From NCBI GenBank assembly GCA_020310875.1, contig CM035407.1, positions 225,859,468 through 225,923,467 on the forward strand: a stretch of DNA of 64,000 nt, in the 5' to 3' direction. The stretch is from Ceratopteris richardii (lineage: Eukaryota; Streptophyta; Polypodiopsida; Polypodiales; Pteridaceae). Below the pieces are notes generated by a model that was not told the DNA's origin, made no database searches, and saw only the letters and a list, made by a program, of their open reading frames with translations. Shown here in pieces: positions 33,770-45,457 of the stretch. The number at the start of each line of letters is the position of its first letter. Positions within the stretch are counted from its first letter, which is position 1. A program made the translations under genes and the position numbers.

Positions 33770-34835
33770 TCTTAACAATATCAACATCCAAGAGCTGAGC
33801 TTCAGAATCGGAACTACTTTCTGTGATAAATTGAGTAAGCAATTGTTGACTTTGTGCCTCCAAAAAAGACTACCGCAGGTAAAACTTGTTCTGGAGGGAA
33901 ACCATGCATCGAACCCTACTCTGTTTGGAATCAACTTCAACTTTCTTCATCTTCTCATTTTGGTTATTCAATAAGTTTTCCATTCTCTAGATCCGTTGTG
34001 CATGGAACTCAGTAGTTTTGAAGTAAGATTGTCGCTCCTTGTGAGGAGCATCTAGTTCCTTCTTTAACTTGATGGTAACGTCGACTTTGACAGTCAATGA
34101 TTGAGCTTTAACAAATAACTCCTCTTTGACTTTGGCGAGTTTGGTCTCCCACTGAGTAGCTTTAGTAGTGCTTTCTATGCAAGCCTACTCCAACACAACA
34201 GCTTTCTTCATCTTCTCTTCCACCACTTACCTTACTTTGGCTAGGGCTTCGTTCTTTTCAGCTAATTCTTGACGTTGAGCTTCCAATTCATCATCTTTCT
34301 CAGTTAATTGTTGTTGTAACTGGGATTCCTATGCATGAAATCGCATCACTTCATCCTCTAAAGGTGTGAGATAGGCTTCAACCACATCTAATTTTTCTTG
34401 AAAATATTTCAATAGGTGTGTTTTCTATGCTTCAAGGCATGTTTGAATATGACTGGCAGCCTATACAGGTACTAATTAGCTTTGGCAAGATCTTCTAATG
34501 CAAAATTAGGACCGATCCCCAACTGGATAAAGGGAACAGTGGGAATGGGGTTTGCTGCTAGTGTACAGAGGGCAAATTCATCAGTTGCGTGTTGATTGAA
34601 GGTGATGGGATGAGTGGAATAAGTAGGTGATTCCGGTGACGTGATTTCAATGGCTTCATCATGAATAGGGTCGGCCTTTGGGGATGCAATGGGACAAGAA
34701 GGTACAATGGGGAGAGCGGGTTGAAGAAGGAGAGAGGGGTCTTCGATCAGCAAAATTTGTTTGGCATTTGTAGGAACCTTCTGTTCTACAATCGGAGTAA
34801 CAACATCATTCAAAAAAGAGGAGATTACCATCTAC
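33770..34835 (-). mobile_element. Proline-rich and coiled-coil segment upstream of Cop3 gag
   Basis: Minus strand. A Pro/Ile/Ser-rich part (34,831-34,472; ALPIVPSCPIASPKADP) is followed by a region with heptad-like charged sequence (QQQLTEKDDELEAQRQELAE near 34,300; LAKVKEELFVKAQSLTVKVD near 34,130). The copia gag follows in the same orientation. A coiled coil of this length is not usual in front of a copia gag. It could be an N-terminal gag extension, an extra frame of the element, or the remains of another transposon. I do not recognise a family. Confidence 0.4.
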
Positions 34836-35644
34836 AGAGGAGGACCTTTAAGAACTATGGTCAATATTGAAAGAACTTGGAGAAGCTAGGAGGTAGAAAA
34901 GTGCATTTCGAAGCGAAGAAGTTTGGTCCAGCCAACCGGCACAAGACCAGCCCTTGAGCTTATGGAGACTTAAATAGACCTTATAGGCATGCGATAAGTG
35001 CAAAGAAATGCACTATGTACTTTGGAGCATCAAGGAGAAGGAGTCGATACAAAACAGATAGGTTCACGTGTCGACTAGCTAAAAAAACTTACTATCTATG
35101 GAAGAGACAATGAACTTCAAATGCCCATAGTGACCAACGTGATTACAGTTAGAAAAAATACTTTTCTGGGGGCAATACACATAGGTTTGAGTGTATATAA
35201 TGGACAAAAGTATAAGGAATAAGAAAAATATGCTATAGGAATGAATCAGACACTCAACAGTGGTACCTCCTATTTTTCAAGAATATGTAGAGATTGATCC
35301 CATGACAGAAAAACTGAGATTTCTCTCAATCTACTAAACCAAATTCTATGGAAATTTATAGGCATAATACCTTTCTAATGACTCATTTTTCATCAAATTT
35401 GAAGCTCTGGAGAGAGAGCAACAGCCTCTGCAAGATTACTATTGGTGAAGAAGATGATGTTGGAAATTGAAGGAGCAAGACAATGTTAATTTGGTATCTT
35501 GTCGGGATAGTTATAACTTACATTCCGACTGCACGTGGGTTCTTGGGATGGTCAGGGGTCTGTAATACAGAGGCCCTTTATATATTTTCCCATTCACTTC
35601 ATTACTGTAGTAGTCTCTTCATTACTTTTCTGACAATTCCAACA
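34836..35644 (-). repeat. Candidate 5' LTR and leader of Cop3
   Basis: On the minus strand a TG start (TGTTGGAATTGTCAGAAAAG) at 35,644 is followed by a TATA-like aaaatatataaaggg near 35,580 and by non-coding sequence up to the Cop3 reading frames. The position and the TGTTGG start fit a copia LTR. The 3' end and the primer site are not recognisable. Confidence 0.4.
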
Positions 35645-36660
35645 AACTTAACTACTAATCTCTAGTGTATAACAACACATAACAATCACCACACCCGAAT
35701 ATGCAGAGACATAATACTTGCTAACTTATCATCACCATTATACTTGCAATGCATCAATAACTCAATCAAACATTAACACAGTACCATGGTTATTCAATAC
35801 CGAACAACGATAACACATACGATACAACAATGTAGATAACTACGTCGGAATCAACCTCCAAACACATTGCCCAGACACACAGTCCGGCGACGCCTCTGTC
35901 GCTCTCTTCCAATCACCTTTTCTATTATAAAAAAAGGGTTACAACAATTGCGCGACATCCTTTGGATATGCATCTGTTCCTAATTACATTTTCCACCGGC
36001 GGCCTAACACTAGCATGCACGGTTAAGTAAAAATGCCGAATGGAATCACTGGTAGAAAACACAATCATCACCAGTGGTTGGGAACATGCATGCATAATGA
36101 CGACATTCGCGCATTAACAAAATCCCAAACATGTAGTGGGGTGGGTGATCATGGATATGTAATAAAAATGGGAATTTTACGATCAGACGATCAACCAAAA
36201 CATGCGTAATGTAAGTAGAGGTCAAGAGACAAAACCAACATAAATCGGATGAATAATAAAAAAGACCATCAACTAATTAAGATAAAGTAGTCATTTCATA
36301 ATACAGATGAAGTTTCGACCCATTGATGGGTTTATGAAGAAGAGAACCTCAAGTTTCCATGACATCTAGAGAATCACGTTTTTGTGTGACTTAGGTGGGA
36401 ACTGAAAATCGCCTTTTTTTTTTGAAAAACTTGAATTTTATGAAAATCAGGATTTTCAGTCAGAATTGCGCTTTTTGGGGGGAAATTCAAATTTCTGATG
36501 GCGGAGCAATGGCAACCTCCGTATGTGCAAAAAATCGTGAAAAAACATAGGCGCTTGCTCTCCCTTGCACTTCCCCTAACTCTTTTGGCACAATAATGCA
36601 TGAAAAATGGTATGAAAATTATGAAAATGCACTAAAAACAAAGAAATTTCTATGAAGAAG
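35645..36660. other. Unassigned AT-rich region
   Basis: About 1 kb with no coding or repeat signal that I can name. It is bounded on the right by a (GAT)n microsatellite. This is one of the few stretches not obviously of retrotransposon origin. Confidence 0.4.
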
Positions 36661-36712
36661 AAGATGGATGAAGATGGTGATGATGATGATGATGATGAAG
36701 ATGAAGAAAAAA
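36661..36712. repeat. (GAT)n / GAAGAT microsatellite
   Basis: A run of gatgatgatgatgatgat is flanked by gaagatg variants, ending in an A-rich stretch. Confidence 0.85.
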
Positions 36713-36784
36713 AATCAGAAAATGAATAGAAATGATAGTTTTTTTACCTTCCAACATCGCAAATCTACAATCTTACTATCACAA

Positions 36785-38069
36785 CGCTCGTCCTTGAAGC
36801 TCTCTGTGCATACTGTTCTTAAGGGTCTTCCATATTCATATCATACTTTTCTTTCTACTCTTCAATTGGTGATGAAATGAAATCCAAATGCCTTACATTT
36901 GAGGATCTATTCTTTGTTTTCTTGCAAGCAGATCAGTCCAATCACAACAGTTCAATTATGCATGTTACAGATCAAGCTTTCTAAGGTAGTCAAAAGGGCA
37001 AAGGTAAATGGAGCTCATCTACTAATAAGCAAAAATATGCTAATGTTGCATAGTCAAAGAAGGAAGACAAACATTATTTTTTGAAAAAAAGGAAGAAACA
37101 TCTATGTAGGTACTATAAGGAAAATGATCATGTCATAAGGAGTTATCCTAAACGAGGTGCAAAGGAGGCAAAGAAAAAAGAGTTTGGACTGGTTTTTCCA
37201 AAAGCCTCTACACTTAGAATAGAGTTTCCTAATCTTGTTAAGAATGAATAATGGGCATTCATTAGTGTCTAGAGCTATGACTCATCTTCTCATGAGCAGC
37301 GCATGCCTCTAGTAGACTCAGATGTTTGGTACTTTGATACTGGAGCAATCAAACATATTACTTCACAATGCAATTTATTCATTTCACTTGAGCCTGCCCT
37401 ACAAGGAATACCATCACATGTGCTAACAAATCCTCTTATCTTGTAATGGAAGTTGGAGGGATCATTATGCATACTGTTGATGGCAGTTCTTTCGCACTGT
37501 CAGATGCTTTATCATTGTGCCAAGGATCAAGAAAAATCTATTTTTAGTTTCAGCATTAGCCAAGATTGGCTTAGTTATCAAACTTTTTAATGCTAGATCC
37601 ATAATCTCTCAAATGGTGATATTATTATTGCTTGCATTTTATGTCATGGGTTGTATAAGCTCATAGACTATGAAAAATGTTTGAATGATTCAACATGTGC
37701 AATTTATGATTATCAAGTTATTTCAAATGCAAAGCTTTGGCATGCATGCTTTGGTAGATTTTGCTAGCTTGCAATGCCTACAAAAATCTAAAATGGTATC
37801 CTCTCTGCCCAAACTTGAGATACTTTCTAAACATTTCTATGAAGGTTGTATGTTGGCCAAAATGCAGCACTCCTCCTTCCCAAAAGATGATTCAATTAAA
37901 GCTTCTCATAGATTGTAGTTTATTCATAGTGATGTTTGTGGTCCTATGTAGGCACCTTCATTTGTGAACTACCTATACTTTGTGACTTTTAATGATGAAT
38001 TTTCTAGGCATGCATGGGTGTATCCATTCAAAGCAAATTCGGATATGTTTATGTGCTCTAAACGGTTCT
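36785..38069 (+). mobile_element. Cop1 (Ty1/copia) gag, protease and integrase start, plus-strand copy, left part
   Basis: Plus-strand homology to the reverse complement of 61.1-60.2 kb. It has the gag C-terminal part (near 36,790-36,900), the protease (DVWYFDTGA near 37,320), the pre-integrase motif (KLWHACFG near 37,730) and the integrase start (YLYFVTFNDEFSRHAWVYPF near 37,975). It is interrupted at 38,069/38,070 by a Cop2-like element and resumes at 41,918. Broken in many places. Confidence 0.8.
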
Positions 38070-38753
38070 TGTACCCCCGTTTTTTTAGGAGCTACATAGA
38101 GGATGACCAATGAGAACTTCGAGGGGGTTTTCTCCCAATCTGCTGAATCAAACTTCTTCAAGCTTTGAAAGCTTGTAGTAGACTTAGCGCTGGTTCTTAC
38201 AAGTTATAGATCATTGAAAATGGTGAAGAGATCACTAAGATATGAGCATTACGAGTACACTATTCAGAGTGAACATAGCAAAGAGATGAACAGAGATGAT
38301 CAATGACATAATGTATTATAAAACAATGTTGTACATTATCATTCGCATAGACAATGATGCCCAATGATGTTGATCTAGGTGAGCTAAGATGTAAGCTACT
38401 TAGCCACTTGAAAAAATCCTCAATAATCTCAACAAAGGGGGGGACATAAAGCCACAAGATTACAACCTCTCTTTATAGGTGATTTACCTCCAATGTTTGA
38501 ATTTGAATTCAAACGTGGATGTACCTAAAATGTTCCTCCAAATTAGGAGTGATGCCACCAAATGAAATTCGTAACTTTTGATTCTCGTAACTCCACGAAA
38601 TGAGTGGACTTACAAGATTCTCTTCATGTAAAACTCCTTTAAAATGGGTAATGATCAAATTATTACAGGTTAATGTTCCTATGCTCTATCAAGTAGTTGC
38701 ACAGCTCTTCTTCAATACCTAGCCAAGTGTGAAGGCTTGGATTTGCACCAACA
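38070..38753 (-). repeat. 3' LTR of the Cop2-like element
   Basis: Starts on the minus strand at TGTTGGTGCAAATCC (38,753), right after a polypurine tract (GAGGGGGAGC). It ends near ...GGGGGTACA at 38,070. It contains a TATA-like tataaagagagg near 38,475. It is related in outline to the Cop2 LTRs at 14.9 and 25.8 kb but shorter. Confidence 0.85.
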
Positions 38754-38799
38754 GCTCCCCCTCAATACAAACATCTTGGCTTGGTCTTCTCCATTAATC

Positions 38800-41100
38800 C
38801 TCTTGAATGTCCTGCAATCCAATCATCAAAGTTTAGTACCATCAAGTGCTTTGGTCAATAAATTTGCACATTGCATATGTGTGGATACATATGCAAGTTG
38901 AATCTCCTTGCTCAATAGCTTCTCCCTAACATAATGATAGTGAACTTCTATATGCTTGGTTCTTGCATGATAAATAGGATTTGCTGCAAGATGCAAAGAA
39001 CTTGTATTGTCACCAAAGATCATAGATGAGTGAGTATGAAGTCCCAATTCTGAGTAGACCAATCTAATCCATATGGCTTCTTGAGTAGCATTGGCTAATC
39101 CCCTATATTCAGCCTTTGTTGAAGCTAAGAAACAGTAGGTTGCTTCTTGGAAGACCATGAAATGGGCTTATCACCTGCAAAAGAGAGATAACCATAAGTA
39201 CTCCTCCTTTCATCCTTACAACCTGCCCAATCTACATCTGAGTATAGCTTTATGTCTAAATCTGATGTGTGTGGAAAGTATAAACCTTGATTTTGAGTAC
39301 CCTTGAGATACTTCAAAATCCTTTTGGCAGCTTCCAAGTGAGGTGCTCTAGGTTTATGCATGAATCAACTTAAAACACTTACTCCATATGCTATATCAAT
39401 CCTTGTTAGAGTAGCATAGTTTAGACTTCCAACTATACTTTGGTATCTTGCAAATTAATCAAATCAAGAAAATCAATCCTTGTTAGAATAGCATAGTTTA
39501 GACTTCCAACAATACTTTGGTATCTTGCAATGTCTTCAAGCAAATCACCTTTATGAGCATTCAATTTATGATTTGCCTCCATAGGGGTGCTAGCTATCTT
39601 GGCATTCTCCAAGTGGAACTTCTTCAACATGTCCTACACATATTTTCCTTGAGTAATGTAAATTCCAGAATCTGTATATACCAATTCAAGTCCAAGAAAG
39701 TACTTTAGAAGCCCTAGGTCACTGATTTTGAACTCCTGCATTATCTGGTTTTTTATCCGTTTGATGCCATTGGCATCACTACCTGTAAGTATGATTTCAT
39801 CAACATACACACATAAATATATCAATTCTGAATTGCTTCTCTTGATAAACAGAGAAGAATCTACTTTAAGTAGTCAACCTATGATTCCATGCCCTAGGTG
39901 CCTGCTTCAAACCATAAAGATCTTTGTTCAATTTGCACACATAATTTACCTTGCTTGGATCTTCATAGCTAGGAGGTTGAGCCACGTAAACCTCCTCTGA
40001 AATCCAGCCATTGAGAAAGGCATTTTTCACATCCAATTGATACATATTCCAATTCCTAGATGTAGCCACACTTACCAATACTCTAATGGTTGGCATTTTA
40101 GCCACATGTGAGAATGTTTCCTCGTAATCTGATTTTGTAAATCCATCTAGAACCAATTACCTTCATTGAAGCCTTCCTTGGTACTAGATCCCAAGTATCA
40201 TTCTCTTGGAGTGCTTTTATTTCTTCATCCATAGCTTCCTTCCACTCTACCTTGGGCTTTGCCTCTTCATATGATGAAGGCTCTTCTAGTGATAAATCCT
40301 TAGCAAGATAAATGGAATGCTTAGTAACTAATGAAGTATCATACCCATATCTGATTGGCTTCTTTCTCTCCCTTTATGATCTCCTTAGAGCTTGGTTGGA
40401 TGATTTAGGTAAGTCTTCCAACCTCTTCATCTTGGGCTTGCCCTTTGATTTCCATGCCTTGAATTCTTCAAGGTTGATGATGTCCTCATCATCTGACTTG
40501 ATGTCTTCAATTTGACTTGGCTCTTCCTTGGTGAGGCGTGGAAACTCCTCTTCCAAGTCATATGGCAACTTAACTTTCCTGCATTCACTTTCAAACCAAG
40601 AATCATTTTCATCAAACACAACATCTCTACTGACCATAAAACCTTTGTTGGATGGACTATCAAACCTATATCCTCTCTGATTTAAATCATACCCTATGAA
40701 GATGCATTTTTTTGCCTTAGGGTCTAGCTTACCTCTGATTTGAGTTGGAACATGCACATAAACAACACATCCAAAGGTTATGCAATGATCAAGTGATGGT
40801 CTCCTACCATTCCATGCTTCATATGGGGTCATTCCATCAAGTGATTTGGATGGCAACCTGTTAATAAGATAGGTGGTAGTAGATACACTCTCATTCCACA
40901 AATAATTAGGTAACCTCTTTTCATTAACCATTGATCTATTTGTTTACACAATCAACCTATTTCCCCTCTATACTACCCCATTTTGCTCAGGGGTATACCT
41001 TGTAGTAATCCCCCTTTTGATACCTCTGTCCTTCAACAATTGAATCAAGATAGACAACTTTGCAACTAGCTTGTGACCAAAAACTTGCTATTTTGGTCTT
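38800..41100 (-). mobile_element. Cop2-like pol: integrase tail, reverse transcriptase, RNase H
   Basis: Integrase C-terminal part (about 40,930-40,370; RLPSKSLDGMTPYEAWNGR, VYVHVPTQIRGKLDP), reverse transcriptase (about 40,150-39,430; [45 protein letters not shown]) and RNase H (about 39,360-38,830; YSDVDWAGCKDERRSTYGY, KHIEVHYHYVREKLLSKEI). The sequence is close to the Cop2 pol at 2.0-4.4 kb. Broken in several places. Confidence 0.85.
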
Positions 41101-41258
41101 GACATTTGCTAGATATTTTGCTCAGTACTCACAATACATTAGCAATTAGGAAAAGTCCTTTTGGGTGAACCAAATTAATATAGAGAGCTAATGATTCCAA
41201 GTGGAGTCACTTAAAATGATAAACTACACATTGAGAAATCAATTTAGCAATTGAAGCC

Positions 41259-41917
41259 TTACCCCCGACTTTTTAGGAGCTACATAGAGAATGACAAGTG
41301 AGCACTTCGAGGTGGTTTTCTCCCAATCTGTTGAATCAAACTTCTTCAAGCTTTGATATTTTGTAGTAGACTTTAACCTCGTTCTAATGTGCTATAGATC
41401 ATTGCCATTGGTGAAGAGATCACTGAGATATGAGCATTACAAGTACACTATTCTGAGTGAACATAGCAGAGAGATGAACAGAGATGATCAATGATGTAAT
41501 GTATTATAAAACAATGTTGTACATCATCATTGGCATAGAAAATGATGCCCAATGATCATGTACTTAGCCACTCCAAAAGATCATCAATAAGCTCACCAAG
41601 GGGGGGCCATAAAGTTACGAGATTACAACCTCTCTTTATAGGTGATTTACCCCCAATGTTTCAATTTGAATTCAAACTTGGATGTATCTAAAAGTGTTCC
41701 TCCAAATTAGGAGTGATGCCACCAAATGAAATTCATAACTTTTGATTCTCCAAACTCCACGAAATGAGTGGACTTACAAGATTCACTTCATTGTAAAACT
41801 CTTTGACAATGGGTAATAATCAAATTATTATATGCTAGTGTTCCTATGCTCTATCAAATAGTTTCACATATCTTCTTTAATGCTAGCCAAGTGTGAAGGC
41901 TTGGATTTGCACCAATA
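41259..41917 (-). repeat. 5' LTR of the Cop2-like element
   Basis: Aligns end to end with 38,070-38,753 apart from a deletion of roughly 25 bases in this copy. The sequence between it and the pol (41,100-41,258) has no primer site and is unassigned. Confidence 0.85.
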
Positions 41918-42360
41918 TTTTTTTACTAAGCATGGAATAAAACATTAATGTATAATGTGGTATACATCTCAACAAAATGGATTTGCAGAAAGAAAGAACA
42001 AGTCTCTCATGGAAATTGTGAGGTGTATGATCAAAAGTCCCCTTTACCACATAAATTTTGGCTTGAGGCTATTATGTATGCAACATATGCACTTAACAAA
42101 TGTCCAAACAAAGCACTGCAATCGATCACTCCTTGTGAGGCTTAGCATGGTTGCAAGCCATCTATTTCTTATCTACGTATCATTGATTATTTGGCATATG
42201 CATTAGTGCCTTAACAACAACACCGAAAATTGGATGATAAAGCAGTGAAATGTATTTTTGTTGGATAGGATTTTGAAAACAATGGCTATCATGGGTATTA
42301 TCCACAAACTAGATACATTCTAGTTTATTCTGATGTTGTTTTTGTGGAAGATGCAATTCA
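41918..42360 (+). mobile_element. Cop1 integrase, plus-strand copy, right part
   Basis: Integrase continues here after the Cop2-like insertion: TKHGIKH, then YTSQQNGFAERKNKSLMEIV and HINFGLRLL on the plus strand. It ends at about 42,360, where it abuts the 3' LTR of an oppositely oriented Cop1 copy. Broken. Confidence 0.8.
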
Positions 42361-42373
42361 GTGCTTACTTCCA

Positions 42374-42598
42374 TAAGAGAGTTTGAGGTTTGTGGAAGCA
42401 CACAACAACACAAGGAAGAATAATAAGCTTGGTGAACAACACAATACATAATGTGTTACCGAGTGTAAAAAAGATAAGTGACCCATTAAAGTTAAGGTGT
42501 ATATACAAGCCATGGGAAAAACACTGCTTGAAGAGGTAAAAAAGTGCCCCTGTGATCCTAAGTGTGTTCTCATACATCACAATGGAAATATATCAACA
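42374..42598 (-). repeat. Cop1 3' LTR (about 225 bp)
   Basis: Aligns with the Cop1 LTRs at 50,381-50,609, 61,878-62,091 and 63,570-63,797. It shares the cores aatacataatgtgttaccgag and gtgtatatacaagcc. It lies on the 3' side of RNase H of the same strand, so it is the 3' LTR. Confidence 0.82.
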
Positions 42599-44312
42599 AA
42601 GATCCCCTGGAAGTGATGCAGTGAACAAAGAGTTGGCACTCATGTATAAGCAGGTGCCAAGGTATGTGGAAGAGATCAATCTGCAAAAGGAAGTTAGCCC
42701 AAATCTTTGCAAAAACCTTCAACCTTCTCCATAGGAAGACCCTTTGTGAAAACATATGCAACATTATCTTGTGTGAGTACATAAGTCAAACGGATATCCT
42801 CGATAGAGAACCTCTCCTTGACATAATGATAATGCATCTCAAAGTGCTTTGCGTGCGCATGGAACGCAAGGTTTCTTGCAATTGTCAATGTGCTCACTAT
42901 CAATGAAGATGATGATGGCAAAAGACTGACCAATACCCATATCAACCAAAAGGTGTCTGAGCCAACACACTCAATAGTTATTTTGAAAGTTGCCTTATAC
43001 TTAGCTTCACAAAAAGAAGCAGCCATAATAGGTTGGTTCTTGCTCAACCAAGATATGCATGAGCTACAAAGCACAAAGCAAAAATCACTAATGGACACAC
43101 AAGTATAATAGCAATCAGTCTAGTTCAAGTTAACAAAAGAATGTAAATGTGGCGATAATGATCCCCTCTACTTGCATAAAATCATCCAAGTACTTAGGTA
43201 CCACACAAGTTCAGAAAGATGTGCTTAACCACCTCTCAATGCTTGACACCTAAGCAATGCATAAACTTGCTCATCTGAGAGATATCAAAATGAATATCAA
43301 GTTGCATTATGCACAAGTAAATCAAGCATCCAAGAGCCAACTGATAGAGAAAAACATCAAATGCATCTCCAACATCATGGAGACTCACTATAAGCGTGTT
43401 TCCATGGGAGTGATAATAGGTTTGTAATCTACAAGTCCAAAATCTTACAATAATGTGTCAATATATTTTGTTCGATACAAATCCATTCCTCCATCAACTT
43501 GCATAAAATGAATGCCTAAATAATGATGCAAATGCCTTAAGTTTGACATCTCAAAAGAGGCATGCAGATCAATCTTAAACTCAACAATACGCACCTCAAT
43601 AGGACTAGTGAGTAGCATGTCATCAACATATACAACAATGATCAGAAGAACATTGTCTACACGTTTAACATATAAGGTGCTCTCAATTGGGTTGTTCTCA
43701 AAACCATGTGCAATCAAGTAGGCATGTACCTCGCACTTTGTTTTCATGCGCTTTCTACATAAAACCACATGGCTAAAATACATACATTTATTCATGTAAT
43801 TCACTATTCAAAAATGCAATTTTAATGTTGATCTGATGTACATTCCAACATGTTGAGCTACAAGTGCATAAATGCTACATATGATGGTCATTTGGCATGT
43901 CGGAGCAAAGTTCTAATCAAAACCATTGCCTCTCTCTTTAGCATAACCTTTGACAATAAGCCTAGCCATATACCTGCCGATTGTTCCATCAGGCTTGCAT
44001 TTCAGCTTCTATACCCATTCGATGCCAATGGACTTTTTGCCTCGAGGCAATTCATGTAAAGGCAAAGTATCATTCTTCATAATAGCATCATATTATGATG
44101 GCAAGGCAACCATCCAATTTTTTTAGTTTTGTGCTTCCTCAAAAGAGAGAGGCTCATTCTCATCACAAAGACTAGTGATAGCCATTGCATAGCAATCTAA
44201 TGCAAAGAAAGCACAATGAGAGCCTGAACAAGTATGATATATTAATGCATATAGTTTGCTATCTCTCAAGGTTTGCAACCAACTATTTAGGTACAGCTTT
44301 TGCCTCCTCTAT
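42599..44312 (-). mobile_element. Cop1 reverse transcriptase and RNase H, minus-strand copy
   Basis: RNase H (about 43,100-42,690; CISWLSKNQPIMAASFCEAK, KHFEMHYHYVKERFSIEDI), reverse transcriptase (about 43,800-43,445; IIVVYVDDMLLTSP, FEMSNLRHLHHYLGIHFMQV) and a diverged RT N-terminal/linker part up to 44,312 that matches 51.29-51.62 kb. It stops where a 5S-derived repeat and the Tork-like element begin. The 5' end of the same copy is probably at 49.93-50.61 kb. Broken in many places. Confidence 0.8.
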
Positions 44313-44439
44313 CAACAAGGCTTATGACTAAGGTGGCGACCAAGGCATAGACCTTGGCATACCTTGTCATCCGAGTCACCGAAGTCACCATTGGTGCCGT
44401 TGGCTACATGCAAGGGAGGACCTCAACGATCAAGGAATA

Positions 44440-44535
44440 TAGAGGTTCCCAGTACTTCCCGAGAGGTCACCCATCCCAGTATTGTTCCCCCCGGAGCTCG
44501 CTTAACCGTGGCAATCTCTTGCCACTAAGCTACAC
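44440..44535 (-). repeat. 5S rRNA-derived sequence joined to a tRNA-type A box
   Basis: On the minus strand GGGTGACCTCTCGGGAAGT (44,454-44,472) differs at two places from box C of plant 5S rRNA (GGGTGACCTCCTGGGAAGT). It is preceded by an intermediate element (ACTGGGATGGGTGACC) and a box A-like GGTTAAGCGAGCTCCGG (44,491-44,507). This covers about bases 47-105 of 5S rRNA. The first half of the gene is missing; in its place lies TAGCTTAGTGG (44,522-44,532), a perfect tRNA A box. It is not a functional 5S gene. It may be a piece of a Cassandra-type TRIM or a 5S-derived SINE; no LTR pair is seen. Confidence 0.8.
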
Positions 44536-44569
44536 TCTTGTGGTGTTTGAAGAAGGGAAAAGACTAAGG

Positions 44570-45430
44570 TTGAATTGAAATTACCTTGAAAAATTTTTTG
44601 GTCCCTCAAAGCTTCATTCTTTGCTTTCAAAACCTATTTTTGAAGCATTTTTGGGTGTCTTTTGGAGCCATTTTGGAGTACTTCTGCACATAGTTCTCTT
44701 CACGTAGGTCCAAGAACATTAAGAAGAGTGTTCTTTGTACTTCTCCGACAATAAATATCAACCTTTGGGGCTGTGTTTTCAGCCACACTCGTAAAACCAG
44801 AGGTTTCTTGATAGGTTTCAGTTTTGGTGGGAGCCACTACTGCAAACTTATGCAAATTTTTTGAGCCTAAAACATCATAGTTGACAGACACTTGCAGGTG
44901 TTATTGGCTAGTTGTTGAGCTGTGTATTCAGCCTTTAGTATCATTTTACTGCATATATTGAGCACATATACACCATGTACGCTTCTGTGGATACCGCTTA
45001 TGTACGTCCATGTGGTCATTGATATAGCCATTACATTCTTTGCATAAAGCCTTTTACGTTTGATAAAGAGGGTCATGGTGAGGTTTTCTTAACTGGGAGA
45101 CACCCAGATGTCGGGGTCTCTTTGGTGATGCAGGTGGAAGACTTACCCAGCCTCGCCATAGGAGATGTATGATAGTTGTTCATAGGTGCTCGATAAGCCT
45201 AGTTGGCTTCTATTGGGTAACTGATTATTTGCAGTGGAGTCAGTGGTTCACTATGTAGGCAAACATGTCAGTACTTGCAGTTTTATGATATTTTGACACT
45301 CGTCATACCCTCATTTTGCAGAGGATACTCTGGCAAAATTTTTTGAGATTTTTGGTTTTGTCAATTATAAAGTGGTCGATTTACTCCTTGATACAGGTAT
45401 TCATTGGAGTTCGAACTCTTCTTGCTCCAT
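44570..45430 (+). other. Unassigned sequence, probably leader of the Tork-like element
   Basis: About 860 bases without coding signal lead up to the gag start of the Tork-like element. No primer site and no copy of the 3' terminal region (49.5-49.9 kb) is found here, so the 5' LTR is either lost or too diverged. Confidence 0.4.
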
Positions 45431-45457
45431 TATCATTCCATTCAGTTCTCTGCCATC

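Larger units (their letters stand above)
38070..41917 (-). mobile_element. Cop2-like element with both LTRs, gag and protease missing
   Basis: A 3.85 kb element on the minus strand inserted in Cop1 integrase. The LTRs lie at 38,070-38,753 and 41,259-41,917. Between them only integrase tail, reverse transcriptase and RNase H (about 41,060-38,800) remain. Gag, protease and the primer site are missing, so the interior was shortened by deletion. The LTRs differ at somewhat over 10% of positions by eye, so the insertion is fairly old. No clean target duplication is visible. The Cop1 frame continues on each side (integrase, + strand), which proves the nesting. Broken. Confidence 0.85.

Noticed and set aside
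35645-36660. A possible host gene in the least repetitive stretch
   Set aside because: Only very short frames, no recognisable domain and no splice-supported structure can be seen.
42340-42600. Cop1 LTRs as terminal inverted repeats of a DNA transposon
   Set aside because: They lie next to copia RNase H or gag with primer site and purine tract in the expected places.
44440-44535. Functional 5S rRNA gene
   Set aside because: The first 45 or so bases of 5S rRNA are absent and box A and the intermediate element differ from the plant consensus.
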